Source of the DNA: JAKASV01 sp963754845
GTDB taxonomy: Bacteria > Babelota > Babeliae > Babelales > Vermiphilaceae
NCBI GenBank assembly: GCA_963754845.1
Contig: CAVWHE010000004.1
Location: forward strand, 62,001-126,000
Direction of reading: 5' to 3'
DNA length: 64,000 bases
The notes beneath the pieces were generated by a model that was not told where the DNA came from, did no database searches, and saw only the letters and a list, made by a program, of their open reading frames with translations. Below are positions 26,277-34,173 of the stretch, piece by piece (positions within the stretch are counted from its first letter, which is position 1; each line of letters opens with the position of its first letter). Both the position numbers and the translations under genes were made by a program.

Positions 26277-26462
26277 TTACCAGCTCGTCTTCTTAACGCC
26301 GGGCAGAACACCTAACAACGCGTGCTTCCTAAAACAAAGACGACACATCATAAAAAAGCGCATATAACCACGCGGTCTGCCACACAGCCGGCAACGATTT
26401 CTCTGCTGCACGGGGAACTTGGGTGACCTCTGAGATTTTTCCATGAGGGCTTTTCTTGTCAT
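26277..26462 (-). CDS. rpsN: 30S ribosomal protein S14, zinc type
   Basis: A short, 61-residue S14 with four zinc cysteines, Cys24, Cys27, Cys40 and Cys43, and the ending Leu-Pro-Gly-Val-Lys-Lys-Thr-Ser-Trp. This is the compact (type Z) form rather than the 100-residue zinc-free form. It lies between rplE and rpsH. Confidence 0.96.
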   Translation of the reverse strand: MTRKALMEKSQRSPKFPVQQRNRCRLCGRPRGYMRFFMMCRLCFRKHALLGVLPGVKKTSW

Positions 26463-26474
26463 AACCGACCAGTC

Positions 26475-27023
26475 CTATGATTTTTTGCGGAATGGAACGC
26501 CAAAGTGCTTGAGGAGCGCCACGCCATGTGCATCGGTACGTGCGGTCGTGTTGATTGTGACGTTGAGGCCGTGAATCTTGCTGCCAACGTCGTAATCGAC
26601 CTCGGGAAAGATTATCCACTCCTTGATGCCAAGGTTGTAATTGCCGCGCCCGTCAAACTTTGATGGAACGCCCTGAAAGTCACGCACCTTGGGCAACGCA
26701 AGATTGATGAGTCTGTCAAGAAACTCAAACATGCGCCGCCGACGCAACGTCACCTTCACCCCTATCGGCATGCCCTCACGAAGCTTGAAGCCGGCTATCG
26801 ACTTCTTTGCAGTCGTTTTAACAGCAACCTGACCGGAAACCTTGGTGAGCGTCTCAACAACCGCCTGCACCGCCTTGCTATCGGCGACTGCATCCTTGAC
26901 CCCAACATTGAGAACGACCTTCGAAATCTTCGGCACCTCCATGGGATTTTTCAACGCAAGTTCCCGCTGAAGCTGGGGCCTAATTGTCGTTTCGTACAAT
27001 TCCTCAAGCCGAGCCTTTCTCAT
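26475..27023 (-). CDS. rplE: 50S ribosomal protein L5
   Basis: About 182 residues from the ATG at 27023; an upstream in-frame opening (27059) would overlap rplX. It has Leu-Asn-Val-Gly-Val-Lys-Asp-Ala, Gly-Val-Lys-Val-Thr-Leu-Arg-Arg-Arg-Arg-Met-Phe-Glu-Phe-Leu and Pro-Arg-Val-Arg-Asp-like segments, and the ending Phe-Gly-Val-Pro-Phe. It binds 5S rRNA and the P-site tRNA. Confidence 0.96.
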   Translation of the reverse strand: MRKARLEELYETTIRPQLQRELALKNPMEVPKISKVVLNVGVKDAVADSKAVQAVVETLTKVSGQVAVKTTAKKSIAGFKLREGMPIGVKVTLRRRRMFEFLDRLINLALPKVRDFQGVPSKFDGRGNYNLGIKEWIIFPEVDYDVGSKIHGLNVTINTTARTDAHGVALLKHFGVPFRKKS

Positions 27024-27040
27024 GGCCTGCGCCTCTCGTC

Positions 27041-27352
27041 TCAAAATACTTCCTTGCACTTGTTACACAGGCGAACTCGTTCGCCACTATTCAAAACTTT
27101 ACTGTTAACTCTGCAAGGATTTTTGCACGCGCCACATACAGGCATGAGCTTGTCAAGCAGTATAAAGGCTTCCTTGCGCTCGATGGTGCCTTGTTCTCCG
27201 CGTCGTCGTGATTTGCGGTGGCGCGTCATCATAGAAACGCCTTCAACAACCGCCCTGCGATCGTGCGGGTAAACATGGAGCACCGTGCTCCTCCTACCAA
27301 CGTCCTTGCCCGAGATGACGACAACCGTGTCGCCTTTTTTTATACGCTGCAT
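27041..27352 (-). CDS. rplX: 50S ribosomal protein L24
   Basis: 103 residues from ATG 27352 (GTGAGG 8 nt upstream). The KOW motif Ile-Lys-Lys-Gly-Asp-Thr-Val-Val-Val-Ile-Ser-Gly-Lys-Asp is followed by a C-terminal ribbon with Val-Cys-Gly-Ala-Cys and Leu-Cys-Asn-Lys-Cys, probably zinc binding as in many bacterial L24 proteins. The longer frame to 27400 overlaps rplN and is rejected as the start. Confidence 0.96.
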   Translation of the reverse strand: MQRIKKGDTVVVISGKDVGRRSTVLHVYPHDRRAVVEGVSMMTRHRKSRRRGEQGTIERKEAFILLDKLMPVCGACKNPCRVNSKVLNSGERVRLCNKCKEVF

Positions 27353-27362
27353 GCCATATACC

Positions 27363-27746
27363 TCACAGAACCTCCGGCGCAAGGGATACGATACGCGCAT
27401 AGCCCCGGTCTTTTATTTCGCGCGCAATAGGACCAAAAATACGTGTGGCGACTGGCTCAATGGCATCGTCCTTATCACCACCTTTTATGATAACGGCAGC
27501 ATTGTCGCCGAAACGAATGTAACTGCCATCACCACGCCGAAATTCTTTTCTCGTGCGTACAACGACGGCCGTAACTATGTCGCCCTTCTTCACGGCTCCA
27601 CCGGGAATGGCATTCTTGACAGAACATATCACGGTATCGCCGAGATAAGCGTAGCGCTTGCCGGTGCTACCGATGATGTGAAAGCACTCAAGTGACCGGG
27701 CTCCCGAATTGTCGGCAGCACCCAGACGAGTTCCCTTCTGAATCAT
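27363..27746 (-). CDS. rplN: 50S ribosomal protein L14
   Basis: 127 residues, starting Met-Ile-Gln-Lys-Gly-Thr-Arg-Leu and containing Ala-Asp-Asn-Ser-Gly-Ala-Arg, Arg-Phe-Gly-Asp-Asn-Ala-Ala-Val and Gly-Pro-Ile-Ala-Arg-Glu. It overlaps rpsQ by 4 bp. L14 forms intersubunit bridges. Confidence 0.97.
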   Translation of the reverse strand: MIQKGTRLGAADNSGARSLECFHIIGSTGKRYAYLGDTVICSVKNAIPGGAVKKGDIVTAVVVRTRKEFRRGDGSYIRFGDNAAVIIKGGDKDDAIEPVATRIFGPIAREIKDRGYARIVSLAPEVL

Positions 27747-28042
27747 GTCAACTCACCACCCTTGTCGGTGCCAGTGGAGCGAACCTCAGCGGAACCAACA
27801 ATACTTTCAAGGTGCATGTACTTCGTCTTGGAAACAGGGCGGCCGAGGCGAAAGGTAACAACATCGCCTACCTTCGCACGCCCGTGCTCATCGTGGACCT
27901 TGTATCTTTTCTTTGTGCGAACCGTCTTGATGAATAAGGGGTGCCTGAAAACCCTTTCAACTTCAACGACGGCTGTCTTGTGCATCTTGTCGGAGACCAC
28001 GATCCCCGTCAGAATGCCCTTGCAACTCGTGCTCTTTGCCAT
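27743..28042 (-). CDS. rpsQ: 30S ribosomal protein S17
   Basis: 99 residues. The core Gly-Ile-Val-Val-Ser-Asp-Lys-Met-His-Lys-Thr-Ala-Val-Val, then Lys-Lys-Arg-Tyr-Lys-Val-His-Asp-Glu and Gly-Arg-Pro-Val-Ser-Lys-Thr-Lys matches S17. The tail is about 15 residues longer than in E. coli. It lies between rpmC and rplN. Confidence 0.96.
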   Translation of the reverse strand: MAKSTSCKGILTGIVVSDKMHKTAVVEVERVFRHPLFIKTVRTKKRYKVHDEHGRAKVGDVVTFRLGRPVSKTKYMHLESIVGSAEVRSTGTDKGGELT

Positions 28043-28058
28043 CCGCCATAAAATCCCC

Positions 28059-28274
28059 TTAGTCGAGCCCTTCCGAAAAGTCCTTTTCCCGCAAATGTGT
28101 CAGCATCCGGGCTATCGTGCGGCGACCCTTTTTGAACTGTGAATAATCCTTGACGTGCGCGGTCATAGCGCTGATCCTGAGGCGGAAAAGCTGACCGCGT
28201 TCGCCGGCAAGTCTCTCATGAAGCGCTTCGGCGCCTTCAGCTCGGAGTTCTTCGTTAAGTTTGCTAACTTTCAT
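28059..28274 (-). CDS. rpmC: 50S ribosomal protein L29
   Basis: A 71-residue helical hairpin with Leu-Phe-Arg-Leu-Arg and a late Ile-Ala-Arg-Met-Leu-Thr motif. It lies at the exit tunnel and the SRP site. The order rplP-rpmC-rpsQ is kept. Confidence 0.93.
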   Translation of the reverse strand: MKVSKLNEELRAEGAEALHERLAGERGQLFRLRISAMTAHVKDYSQFKKGRRTIARMLTHLREKDFSEGLD

Positions 28275-28301
28275 CTAAAAACCTCATGCGGACACGCCGT
28301 A

Positions 28302-28724
28302 TTAAACTATGACCTCATGACCGCGCTTGACGAAGCGTGTCTTCATGGGGAGTTTGTAGGCGGCCAATTTTAGAAGGCTCCGTGCAATGGTTTCCTCGAT
28401 GCCAACGACCTCACAAATGACGCGACCGCGTTTGACAACAGCGACCCACTCTTCGACGGCGCCCTTACCTTTACCCATACGCGTTTCGGCAGGCTTGTTC
28501 GTGACAGGCTTGTCTGGGAACGTTCGAAGGAAAAACGCCCCTTCTTTCTTGAGATTGCGTGAAAGAGTTACACGGAGTGCTTCGATTTGCTGAGCCGTCA
28601 TGCGCGAAGGTTCCTGCGCTTGCAAGCCAAACTCCCCGAACAACACTGTACGGGCGCCCTTGGAAAGGCCGCGCATCTTCCCCTTCTGTACCTTCCTGTA
28701 CTTTGTCTTCTTTGGCATTAACAT
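28302..28724 (-). CDS. rplP: 50S ribosomal protein L16
   Basis: 140 residues: Lys-Tyr-Arg-Lys-Val-Gln-Lys-Gly-Lys, Phe-Gly-Leu-Gln-Ala, Gly-Lys-Gly-Lys-Gly-Ala-Val-Glu-Glu-Trp-Val-Ala and Ala-Tyr-Lys-Leu-Pro-Met-Lys-Thr. It organises the A-site region. The start is the first Met or the Met two residues on. It lies between rpsC and rpmC. Confidence 0.97.
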   Translation of the reverse strand: MLMPKKTKYRKVQKGKMRGLSKGARTVLFGEFGLQAQEPSRMTAQQIEALRVTLSRNLKKEGAFFLRTFPDKPVTNKPAETRMGKGKGAVEEWVAVVKRGRVICEVVGIEETIARSLLKLAAYKLPMKTRFVKRGHEVIV

Positions 28725-28752
28725 GGCTTACCCTTTGTGACTGCTAAGGCGC

Positions 28753-29385
28753 CTAGATTCTTCGGGCATCACCCCTGCAAATCCACACCTGAACCCCAAT
28801 GACGCCGTACGTTGTCCGCGCCTCAGCAAGAGCCCAGTCGACGTCGGCGCGCAGGGTGTGAAGAGGAACGGAACCGACGATGACCCACTCATCACGTGCT
28901 ATCTCGGCACCCTGAAGACGCCCTGCGCAACAAATTTTTCCGCCGCGAGCCCCTGCGCGCATCATGGAATCAGCTGCGCGCTTCATGGCTTTCTTGTAAC
29001 TAACACGTTTGACAAGCTGCGCAGCAATATTTTTGGCAACGAGAACTGCGTCAAGTTCAGGAGATTTAACTTCCTGTACGGTAATTTCAATATTTCTCTT
29101 GCCCAGACGTCGCATGAGCTCGGCGCGCAGCGAATCAACTTCTTGACCACGCCTTCCTATGATAACGCCGGGCCTTCCGGCGCGAAGAATGACGTTGATG
29201 CTGTCACCGGCCTTTTCGATTCTGATGCGCGAAACCTCAGCATCCTCGAGTACCGATTCAAGGTACGAACGAATCGCAATATCTTCGAGAACCTCGCGTC
29301 CGTAGGACTTTCGAGCAAACCAACTCGAGTCCCAATCTCTGGACGTTCCCAGGCGAAAACCGATAGGATTAACCTTTTGACCCAC
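28753..29385 (-). CDS. rpsC: 30S ribosomal protein S3
   Basis: About 210 residues from the GTG at 29385, which gives (Met)-Gly-Gln-Lys-Val-Asn-Pro-Ile-Gly-Phe-Arg-Leu, the family start, and sits 6 nt after GTGAGG. The KH domain has Val-Ile-Ile-Gly-Arg-Arg-Gly. An upstream opening to 29424 overlaps rplV. S3 guards the mRNA entry channel. Confidence 0.96.
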   Translation of the reverse strand: MGQKVNPIGFRLGTSRDWDSSWFARKSYGREVLEDIAIRSYLESVLEDAEVSRIRIEKAGDSINVILRAGRPGVIIGRRGQEVDSLRAELMRRLGKRNIEITVQEVKSPELDAVLVAKNIAAQLVKRVSYKKAMKRAADSMMRAGARGGKICCAGRLQGAEIARDEWVIVGSVPLHTLRADVDWALAEARTTYGVIGVQVWICRGDARRI

Positions 29386-29395
29386 GTTGACCTCA

Positions 29396-29734
29396 CTATT
29401 CCGCAACTTTTTCCAAGACAACACACAGGTGACTAAGCCGCTTTCTTTGTATCGTCGAACGCCCCATCGAACCGGGCTTGAAATAGCGGAGTATCGGTCC
29501 CTGATCTATCCTCAAGTCTTTCACCACAAGGTCGGCCGCATCAACGTTAGCAAGGTATCGTGCGTTGGCCAGGGCTGACTCAACCATCTTACGGAGAGGA
29601 ACAGCACGCTTGAGGGCTGCCACCTTAAGAACGTCGAGAGCGTACGCAGCGCTTTTGCCACGAATTGCATTCGCGAGCGGCCGCAGCTTGTAGGGCGAAA
29701 GGCGCACGTACTTCGCCTTGGCTACAAATCGCAT
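29396..29734 (-). CDS. rplV: 50S ribosomal protein L22
   Basis: 112 residues with Arg-Leu-Ser-Pro-Tyr-Lys-Leu-Arg, a tunnel-lining beta hairpin and Arg-Tyr-Lys/Phe-Lys-Pro-Gly-Ser-Met-Gly-Arg. The hairpin reaches the exit tunnel near the macrolide site. It is separated from rpsS by an 83-bp AT-rich spacer, unusual in this tight array. Confidence 0.96.
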   Translation of the reverse strand: MRFVAKAKYVRLSPYKLRPLANAIRGKSAAYALDVLKVAALKRAVPLRKMVESALANARYLANVDAADLVVKDLRIDQGPILRYFKPGSMGRSTIQRKRLSHLCVVLEKVAE

Positions 29735-29817
29735 GGAGAAAACCTCATATACACTAAGTAATATTTGCTATTAATTTTACAGTCTATCAAAAAACCACCC
29801 GGAAGCAAGCGTTATCC

Positions 29818-30105
29818 TCACGAGGCCTGCTCAACACCGGCCTTCCTTTGTCCGCTGTGGAGCCTAAATGTCCGTGTTGGTGCAAATTCACCTACATAAT
29901 GGCCGACCATATTCTCCGATACAAAGACGGAGATAAATTTTTTACCGTTATGAACGGCCAGCGTCAATCCAACAAATTCAGGAGTAATCATACTCCTGCG
30001 CGACCACGTCTTAATAACTTCTTTTTTGCCACTGGCCCGAACCTTCTCGATCTTGCTCTGGAGCGAAGGTTGCACATAGGGGCCCTTTTTAGCCGATCGT
30101 GCCAT
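29818..30105 (-). CDS. rpsS: 30S ribosomal protein S19
   Basis: 95 residues: Met-Ala-Arg-Ser-Ala-Lys-Lys-Gly-Pro-Tyr, Arg-Arg-Ser-Met-Ile-Thr-Pro-Glu-Phe, His-Asn-Gly-Lys-Lys-Phe and Phe-Ala-Pro-Thr-Arg. It binds the 30S head with S13. Normal place after rplB. Confidence 0.97.
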   Translation of the reverse strand: MARSAKKGPYVQPSLQSKIEKVRASGKKEVIKTWSRRSMITPEFVGLTLAVHNGKKFISVFVSENMVGHYVGEFAPTRTFRLHSGQRKAGVEQAS

Positions 30106-30136
30106 AGTTACTCTTTATTTACGTGAGAATCATGTA

Positions 30137-30958
30137 TCATTTGCCGTTACGCCTTTTCAAAATGAGGGGACTTTTACGTACACGCGTTTTCGTACCCTTG
30201 CATCCCTTGCCCCACGGTGTCATAGGGTGCGAACCAGATTTTGAACGGCCTTCCCCGCCACCGTGAGGGTGATCAACGGGATTCATTGCCATGCCTCGCA
30301 CCGACGGACGGATGCCACGAAAACGTGTACGGCCAGCTTTGCCCCACGTGATGTTTTTGTAATCGGCATTTCCGAGTGTGCCAACGGTAGCCCAGCATCC
30401 GAGGGGCACCATACGAATTTCACCTGATGGCATTTTGAGTGTTGCATGCGACTCATCCTTGGCCATGAGCTGGACGGACATGCCTGCACTTCGAGCAAAT
30501 TTGCCACCAGAACCGGGAGTGACCTCGACGTTACAGAGGGTGAAGCCAACGGGAATGGCAGAAATTGGCAGCGAGTTACCAACCCTTATCTCGGCCTCCT
30601 TGCCGGCCATGATCGCCGAACCAACTTTGAGTCCTTCCGGGAGTATATTGTACTGCCTGGCACCGTTTGCAAAAACAACGAGGCCAATGCGGACATTGCG
30701 GTTGGGATCATATTCAACAGACGTAACGCGACCCGGAATATCGCGCACAGAACGTTTGTAATCGATAAGCCGATACTTGCGCAGTGCACCGCCGCCCCTG
30801 TGACGCACCGTTATGCGACCGTACGAGTTGCGGCCACCCTTGCGTCTCAAATTAACCGTTAGCGAACGTTCGGGTTTATCACGCGTTATATCGCTCGTGT
30901 CCACATAACTCTGGGACCTCAGCGACGAATTTCGTGGTTTTCTGCCTATTATTGCCAT
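30137..30958 (-). CDS. rplB: 50S ribosomal protein L2
   Basis: 273 residues. The OB and SH3-like domains are intact, and the near-invariant Ala-Met-Asn-Pro-Val-Asp-His-Pro-His-Gly-Gly-Gly-Glu-Gly segment near residue 225 is present. L2 supports peptidyl-transferase centre assembly. It lies between rplW and rpsS. Confidence 0.98.
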   Translation of the reverse strand: MAIIGRKPRNSSLRSQSYVDTSDITRDKPERSLTVNLRRKGGRNSYGRITVRHRGGGALRKYRLIDYKRSVRDIPGRVTSVEYDPNRNVRIGLVVFANGARQYNILPEGLKVGSAIMAGKEAEIRVGNSLPISAIPVGFTLCNVEVTPGSGGKFARSAGMSVQLMAKDESHATLKMPSGEIRMVPLGCWATVGTLGNADYKNITWGKAGRTRFRGIRPSVRGMAMNPVDHPHGGGEGRSKSGSHPMTPWGKGCKGTKTRVRKSPLILKRRNGK

Positions 30959-30978
30959 TGCACATTCCTAAGCCGGTT

Positions 30979-31326
30979 TTAACTCTCGTCAGTTGTGGGC
31001 ACCTTTTCGGGAGCCGCCAGTTCTTTGCCGGCCTGATCGAAAAGATTGAGTCTTTGTCCAGCAACGAGGGTCACAATCGCTTTCTTGGTTGTGGGACCCT
31101 GCGTCACTTGACGACCACGTCGCAGGCGACGCAGTTTGCCCTTGCGAACAATTATGCATACATTATCGACTTTGACGCCAAAGAGAGTCTCAAGGGCCTC
31201 GGCCACCATGGGCTTGTTCGCATGAGGGTGCACGCGGAGCACGAGCTTGTTGAACTTCTGATTGAGCCTCATTGCTTTACTCGTAACGATCGGCCCCTTG
31301 ATGACGTCGTAAATACTCAAATCCAT
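30979..31326 (-). CDS. rplW: 50S ribosomal protein L23
   Basis: 115 residues: Ile-Lys-Gly-Pro-Ile-Val-Thr-Ser-Lys-Ala, a Val-His-Pro-His-Ala-Asn-Lys segment and Phe-Gly-Val-Lys-Val. It docks trigger factor and SRP at the tunnel exit. It overlaps rplD by 10 bp. The C-terminus has a Pro/Glu/Ala-rich extension. Confidence 0.96.
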   Translation of the reverse strand: MDLSIYDVIKGPIVTSKAMRLNQKFNKLVLRVHPHANKPMVAEALETLFGVKVDNVCIIVRKGKLRRLRRGRQVTQGPTTKKAIVTLVAGQRLNLFDQAGKELAAPEKVPTTDES

Positions 31327-31964
31327 TGCGCAGTCATCTCCTTAAAGCGATCGAAGTCCTTGGAAAAAAAGACCCAGTAATCATTGTCAGCCAGGGCATA
31401 CGCATTGAGTTCATCAAAGGACAAAATACGAACGCCGCGTATATTACCACACGAAGCTCGCAGGAGCGCATCATGCACGGACAGAAAAATGGCGATTTTT
31501 TTGCCGTCAAGAGATGCGTTCTTCAAAAGTGTATACACCGCTGCTGTACGTGGCGTGTCAGTTACCGGCTCACAGTCGAAGCACACAACTTTTTTGCTGG
31601 CAACGAAATCAAAAAGAAGATTGTTGCAAACGCTTCTCTTGAGCTGCGCAGGAACTTTGAGCGTCCGTACGCGTGCATGGGGACCGAATGAGACACCGCC
31701 GCCGCGCCACAATGGCGACCGTGGCGAACCGGCACGTGCGCGGCCAGTCCCTTTTTGCTTCCACGGTTTTTTATTCGACCTTGAAACCAGATCAGACCGC
31801 TCCTTACATGCAACCGTACCCTGCCGCCAGTTCTGTCGGAGAGCTCGCACGACCATAGAAAATGATTCGTCGGCGATCTCCCTTTTGGAGGAGCCGGCAA
31901 GGCCAAGATCGTCCATCGAGACGATTTTGACAGGGCTGCCGTTTTTTTCCTGTAGTGTAGCCAT
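31317..31964 (-). CDS. rplD: 50S ribosomal protein L4
   Basis: 215 residues. The tunnel loop has Lys-Pro-Trp-Lys-Gln-Lys-Gly-Thr-Gly-Arg-Ala-Arg-Ala-Gly-Ser, with Pro-Leu-Trp-Arg-Gly-Gly-Gly after it. In E. coli L4 also attenuates the S10 operon. It lies between rplC and rplW. Confidence 0.97.
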   Translation of the reverse strand: MATLQEKNGSPVKIVSMDDLGLAGSSKREIADESFSMVVRALRQNWRQGTVACKERSDLVSRSNKKPWKQKGTGRARAGSPRSPLWRGGGVSFGPHARVRTLKVPAQLKRSVCNNLLFDFVASKKVVCFDCEPVTDTPRTAAVYTLLKNASLDGKKIAIFLSVHDALLRASCGNIRGVRILSFDELNAYALADNDYWVFFSKDFDRFKEMTAQWI

Positions 31965-31980
31965 ACCGTTTATTGCGCTC

Positions 31981-32598
31981 CTATGCCTTGAGAACTCTCA
32001 CAAAGGATCCTGACTTGCCGGGCACACAACCCTTGACGAGCAGAAGCCCCGCCTCAGGTTCTACGTGCATTATTTCAAGATTGCGGGCCATGCGCCACTT
32101 ATCGCCCATATGGCCAGGGAGTCGTTTGCCCTTAATGATGCGTCCCTGCCGTCTCATAAAACTCATAGCCCCCGGTCTTTTTCCCATATTGGAACCGTGA
32201 CTTCCTGGGGGTCCATTGAAACGGTGGCGTCTTACAACGCCGGCGAAACCACATCCCTTGGTTGTCCCGGAGACGTTTACCGTGTGTCCTGGCTCGAAAA
32301 AACCGAAAACGTTGACGGCTTGCTCAAGCGAGAAGCCTGCCACATCGCCCTCTACATTTACTTCGCGAACGAGTTCGAAATGTCTTTTGACGTGTTTGAG
32401 CCAATCGTGCAAAAAGGGTTTGCCGCAGTGGCGAGCACGAAGACGTCCGATTTGAATGGCATCGTGACCGTCGCGTGCGAGGGTCCGTATGCCAACTACA
32501 AACCAATTGGTCGCATCGATAGCGGTGACGGGCACCATCAAGCCATCAACAAACAGCTGCGTCATTCCGATCTTTTTACCCCAAAATCCCGTCATCAT
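31981..32598 (-). CDS. rplC: 50S ribosomal protein L3
   Basis: 205 residues. It has Lys-Lys-Ile-Gly-Met-Thr-Gln, Gly-Phe-Ala-Gly-Val-Val-Arg-Arg-His and Gly-Lys-Arg-Leu-Pro-Gly-His-Met-Gly, typical of L3. The Gln that is methylated in E. coli L3 lies in the Met-Arg-Arg-Gln-Gly region, which is conserved. It is the second gene of the S10 cluster. Confidence 0.97.
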   Translation of the reverse strand: MMTGFWGKKIGMTQLFVDGLMVPVTAIDATNWFVVGIRTLARDGHDAIQIGRLRARHCGKPFLHDWLKHVKRHFELVREVNVEGDVAGFSLEQAVNVFGFFEPGHTVNVSGTTKGCGFAGVVRRHRFNGPPGSHGSNMGKRPGAMSFMRRQGRIIKGKRLPGHMGDKWRMARNLEIMHVEPEAGLLLVKGCVPGKSGSFVRVLKA

Positions 32599-32614
32599 CG
32601 TATAACCTCCCCCA

Positions 32615-32920
32615 CTACTTTATTTCGACGTCAACGCCAGAAGATATATTCAACTTCATGAGGGCATCCATGGTCTGATCCGATGGAGCGACGATGTCGA
32701 GAACGCGCCGATGTGTTGTTAACTCAAACTGTTCGCGTGATTTCTTATCAACGTGTGGCGAACGAAGCACGGTAAAGCAGCGTCGCTTATTGGGAAGCGG
32801 AACGGGACCGACAAGAAGGGAGCCCGTTCTTTTTACCGTTGAAACTATAAGCTTCACCGCCTTATCGAGGAGTTGGTGATCGTACGACTTGAGGGTCAAT
32901 CGAATCTTTTGCTTGTTCAT
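32615..32920 (-). CDS. rpsJ: 30S ribosomal protein S10
   Basis: 101 residues: Ile-Arg-Leu-Thr-Leu-Lys-Ser-Tyr-Asp-His, Gly-Pro-Val-Pro-Leu-Pro-Asn-Lys-Arg and Thr-His-Arg-Arg. Besides its ribosomal role it partners NusB (gene at 3784-4335) in antitermination. It lies directly after tuf. Confidence 0.97.
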   Translation of the reverse strand: MNKQKIRLTLKSYDHQLLDKAVKLIVSTVKRTGSLLVGPVPLPNKRRCFTVLRSPHVDKKSREQFELTTHRRVLDIVAPSDQTMDALMKLNISSGVDVEIK

Positions 32921-32943
32921 GGGGCACCCGGTTACCTACTTAA

Positions 32944-34134
32944 TTACTCTATAATTTGTGTCACGATGCCCGAACCGACGGTGCGACCACCCTCGCGAAT
33001 CGCAAAACGCAAATCCTTATCCATCGCGATGGGCGATATAAGCTCAACGGTAAGCTCAACATTATCGCCCGGCATAACCATTTCACGTCCCGGATCAAGT
33101 GTCACAATGCCGGTAACATCAGTTGTTCTAAAATAAAATTGCGGTCGATACCCGTTGAAGAAGGGACTGTGACGGCCGCCCTCTTCCTTCGACAAAATGT
33201 AAACCTTGCACCTGAATTTCTTATGTGGCGTTATCGAGCCCGGCGCCGCGACAACCATGCCACGTTCAATTTCTTCCTTCTTTATACCGCGCAAGAGCAA
33301 TCCAACGTTGTCGCCCGCCTGTCCTTCGTCCAAAATCTTGCGGAACATTTCAACGCCGGTAACAACGGTTTTTGCGTGAGCACCGAAACCGATAACCTCG
33401 ACCTCTTGCCCAACCTTAATTTTTCCCGTTTCAATCCTACCTGTTGCAACGGTTCCACGACCGGAAATCGAAAAAACACCCTCGACAGGCATAAGAAACG
33501 GCTTATCGAGATGCCGTAAAGGCTGAGGAATGTACTCGTCAAGGGCATCGAGGAGCTTTTGGATTGCCTGCGCCCCGAGGGGTCCCTTGTCTCCCTCCAT
33601 CGCCTTAAGAGCTGAGCCGCGAATGAAGGGAATTTTGTCGCCAGGAAAATCGTATTTTTTGAGAAGATCGCGGACCTCCTCCTCAACCATGTCGACCATC
33701 TCTGGCTCATCGACCATGTCGACCTTGTTGAGAAATACCACGAGCGCAGGAACGTTAACGTTCTTGGCCAGGACAATGTGTTCACGTGTTTGGGGCATGG
33801 CTCCATCTGCCGCCGAGACAACGAGGATGGCACCATCCATTTGGGCGGCGCCCGTGATCATGTTTTTTACGTAGTCGGCGTGCCCTGGACAATCGATGTG
33901 CGCATAGTGGCGCTTATTAGTTTCATACTCAACGTGAGCAGTCGCGATGGTGATCCCGCGAGCCTTTTCTTCAGGTGCAGCATCGATGGAGTCGAACGTC
34001 CTTTTTTCCGCTTGCCCCTTTTCGGCAAGATACACTGTAATCGCGGAAGTCAACGTCGTCTTTCCATGGTCGACGTGACCAATCGTTCCGACGTTTACGT
34101 GCGGCTTTTCGCGCTTAAAAATCCCTTTTGCCAT
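32944..34134 (-). CDS. tuf: Elongation factor Tu
   Basis: 396 residues from ATG 34134, with GGGAG upstream; the frame opens 21 nt earlier. G1 is Gly-His-Val-Asp-His-Gly-Lys-Thr-Thr, G2/G3 include Arg-Gly-Ile-Thr-Ile and Asp-Cys-Pro-Gly-His, and G4 is Asn-Lys-Val-Asp. The domain III end Gly-Gly-Arg-Thr-Val-Gly-Ser-Gly is intact. It delivers aminoacyl-tRNA. Only this copy is in the window. Confidence 0.98.
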   Translation of the reverse strand: MAKGIFKREKPHVNVGTIGHVDHGKTTLTSAITVYLAEKGQAEKRTFDSIDAAPEEKARGITIATAHVEYETNKRHYAHIDCPGHADYVKNMITGAAQMDGAILVVSAADGAMPQTREHIVLAKNVNVPALVVFLNKVDMVDEPEMVDMVEEEVRDLLKKYDFPGDKIPFIRGSALKAMEGDKGPLGAQAIQKLLDALDEYIPQPLRHLDKPFLMPVEGVFSISGRGTVATGRIETGKIKVGQEVEVIGFGAHAKTVVTGVEMFRKILDEGQAGDNVGLLLRGIKKEEIERGMVVAAPGSITPHKKFRCKVYILSKEEGGRHSPFFNGYRPQFYFRTTDVTGIVTLDPGREMVMPGDNVELTVELISPIAMDKDLRFAIREGGRTVGSGIVTQIIE

Positions 34135-34173
34135 TGCGTATACTCCCAACACCACTATACATTGAATAACAGC

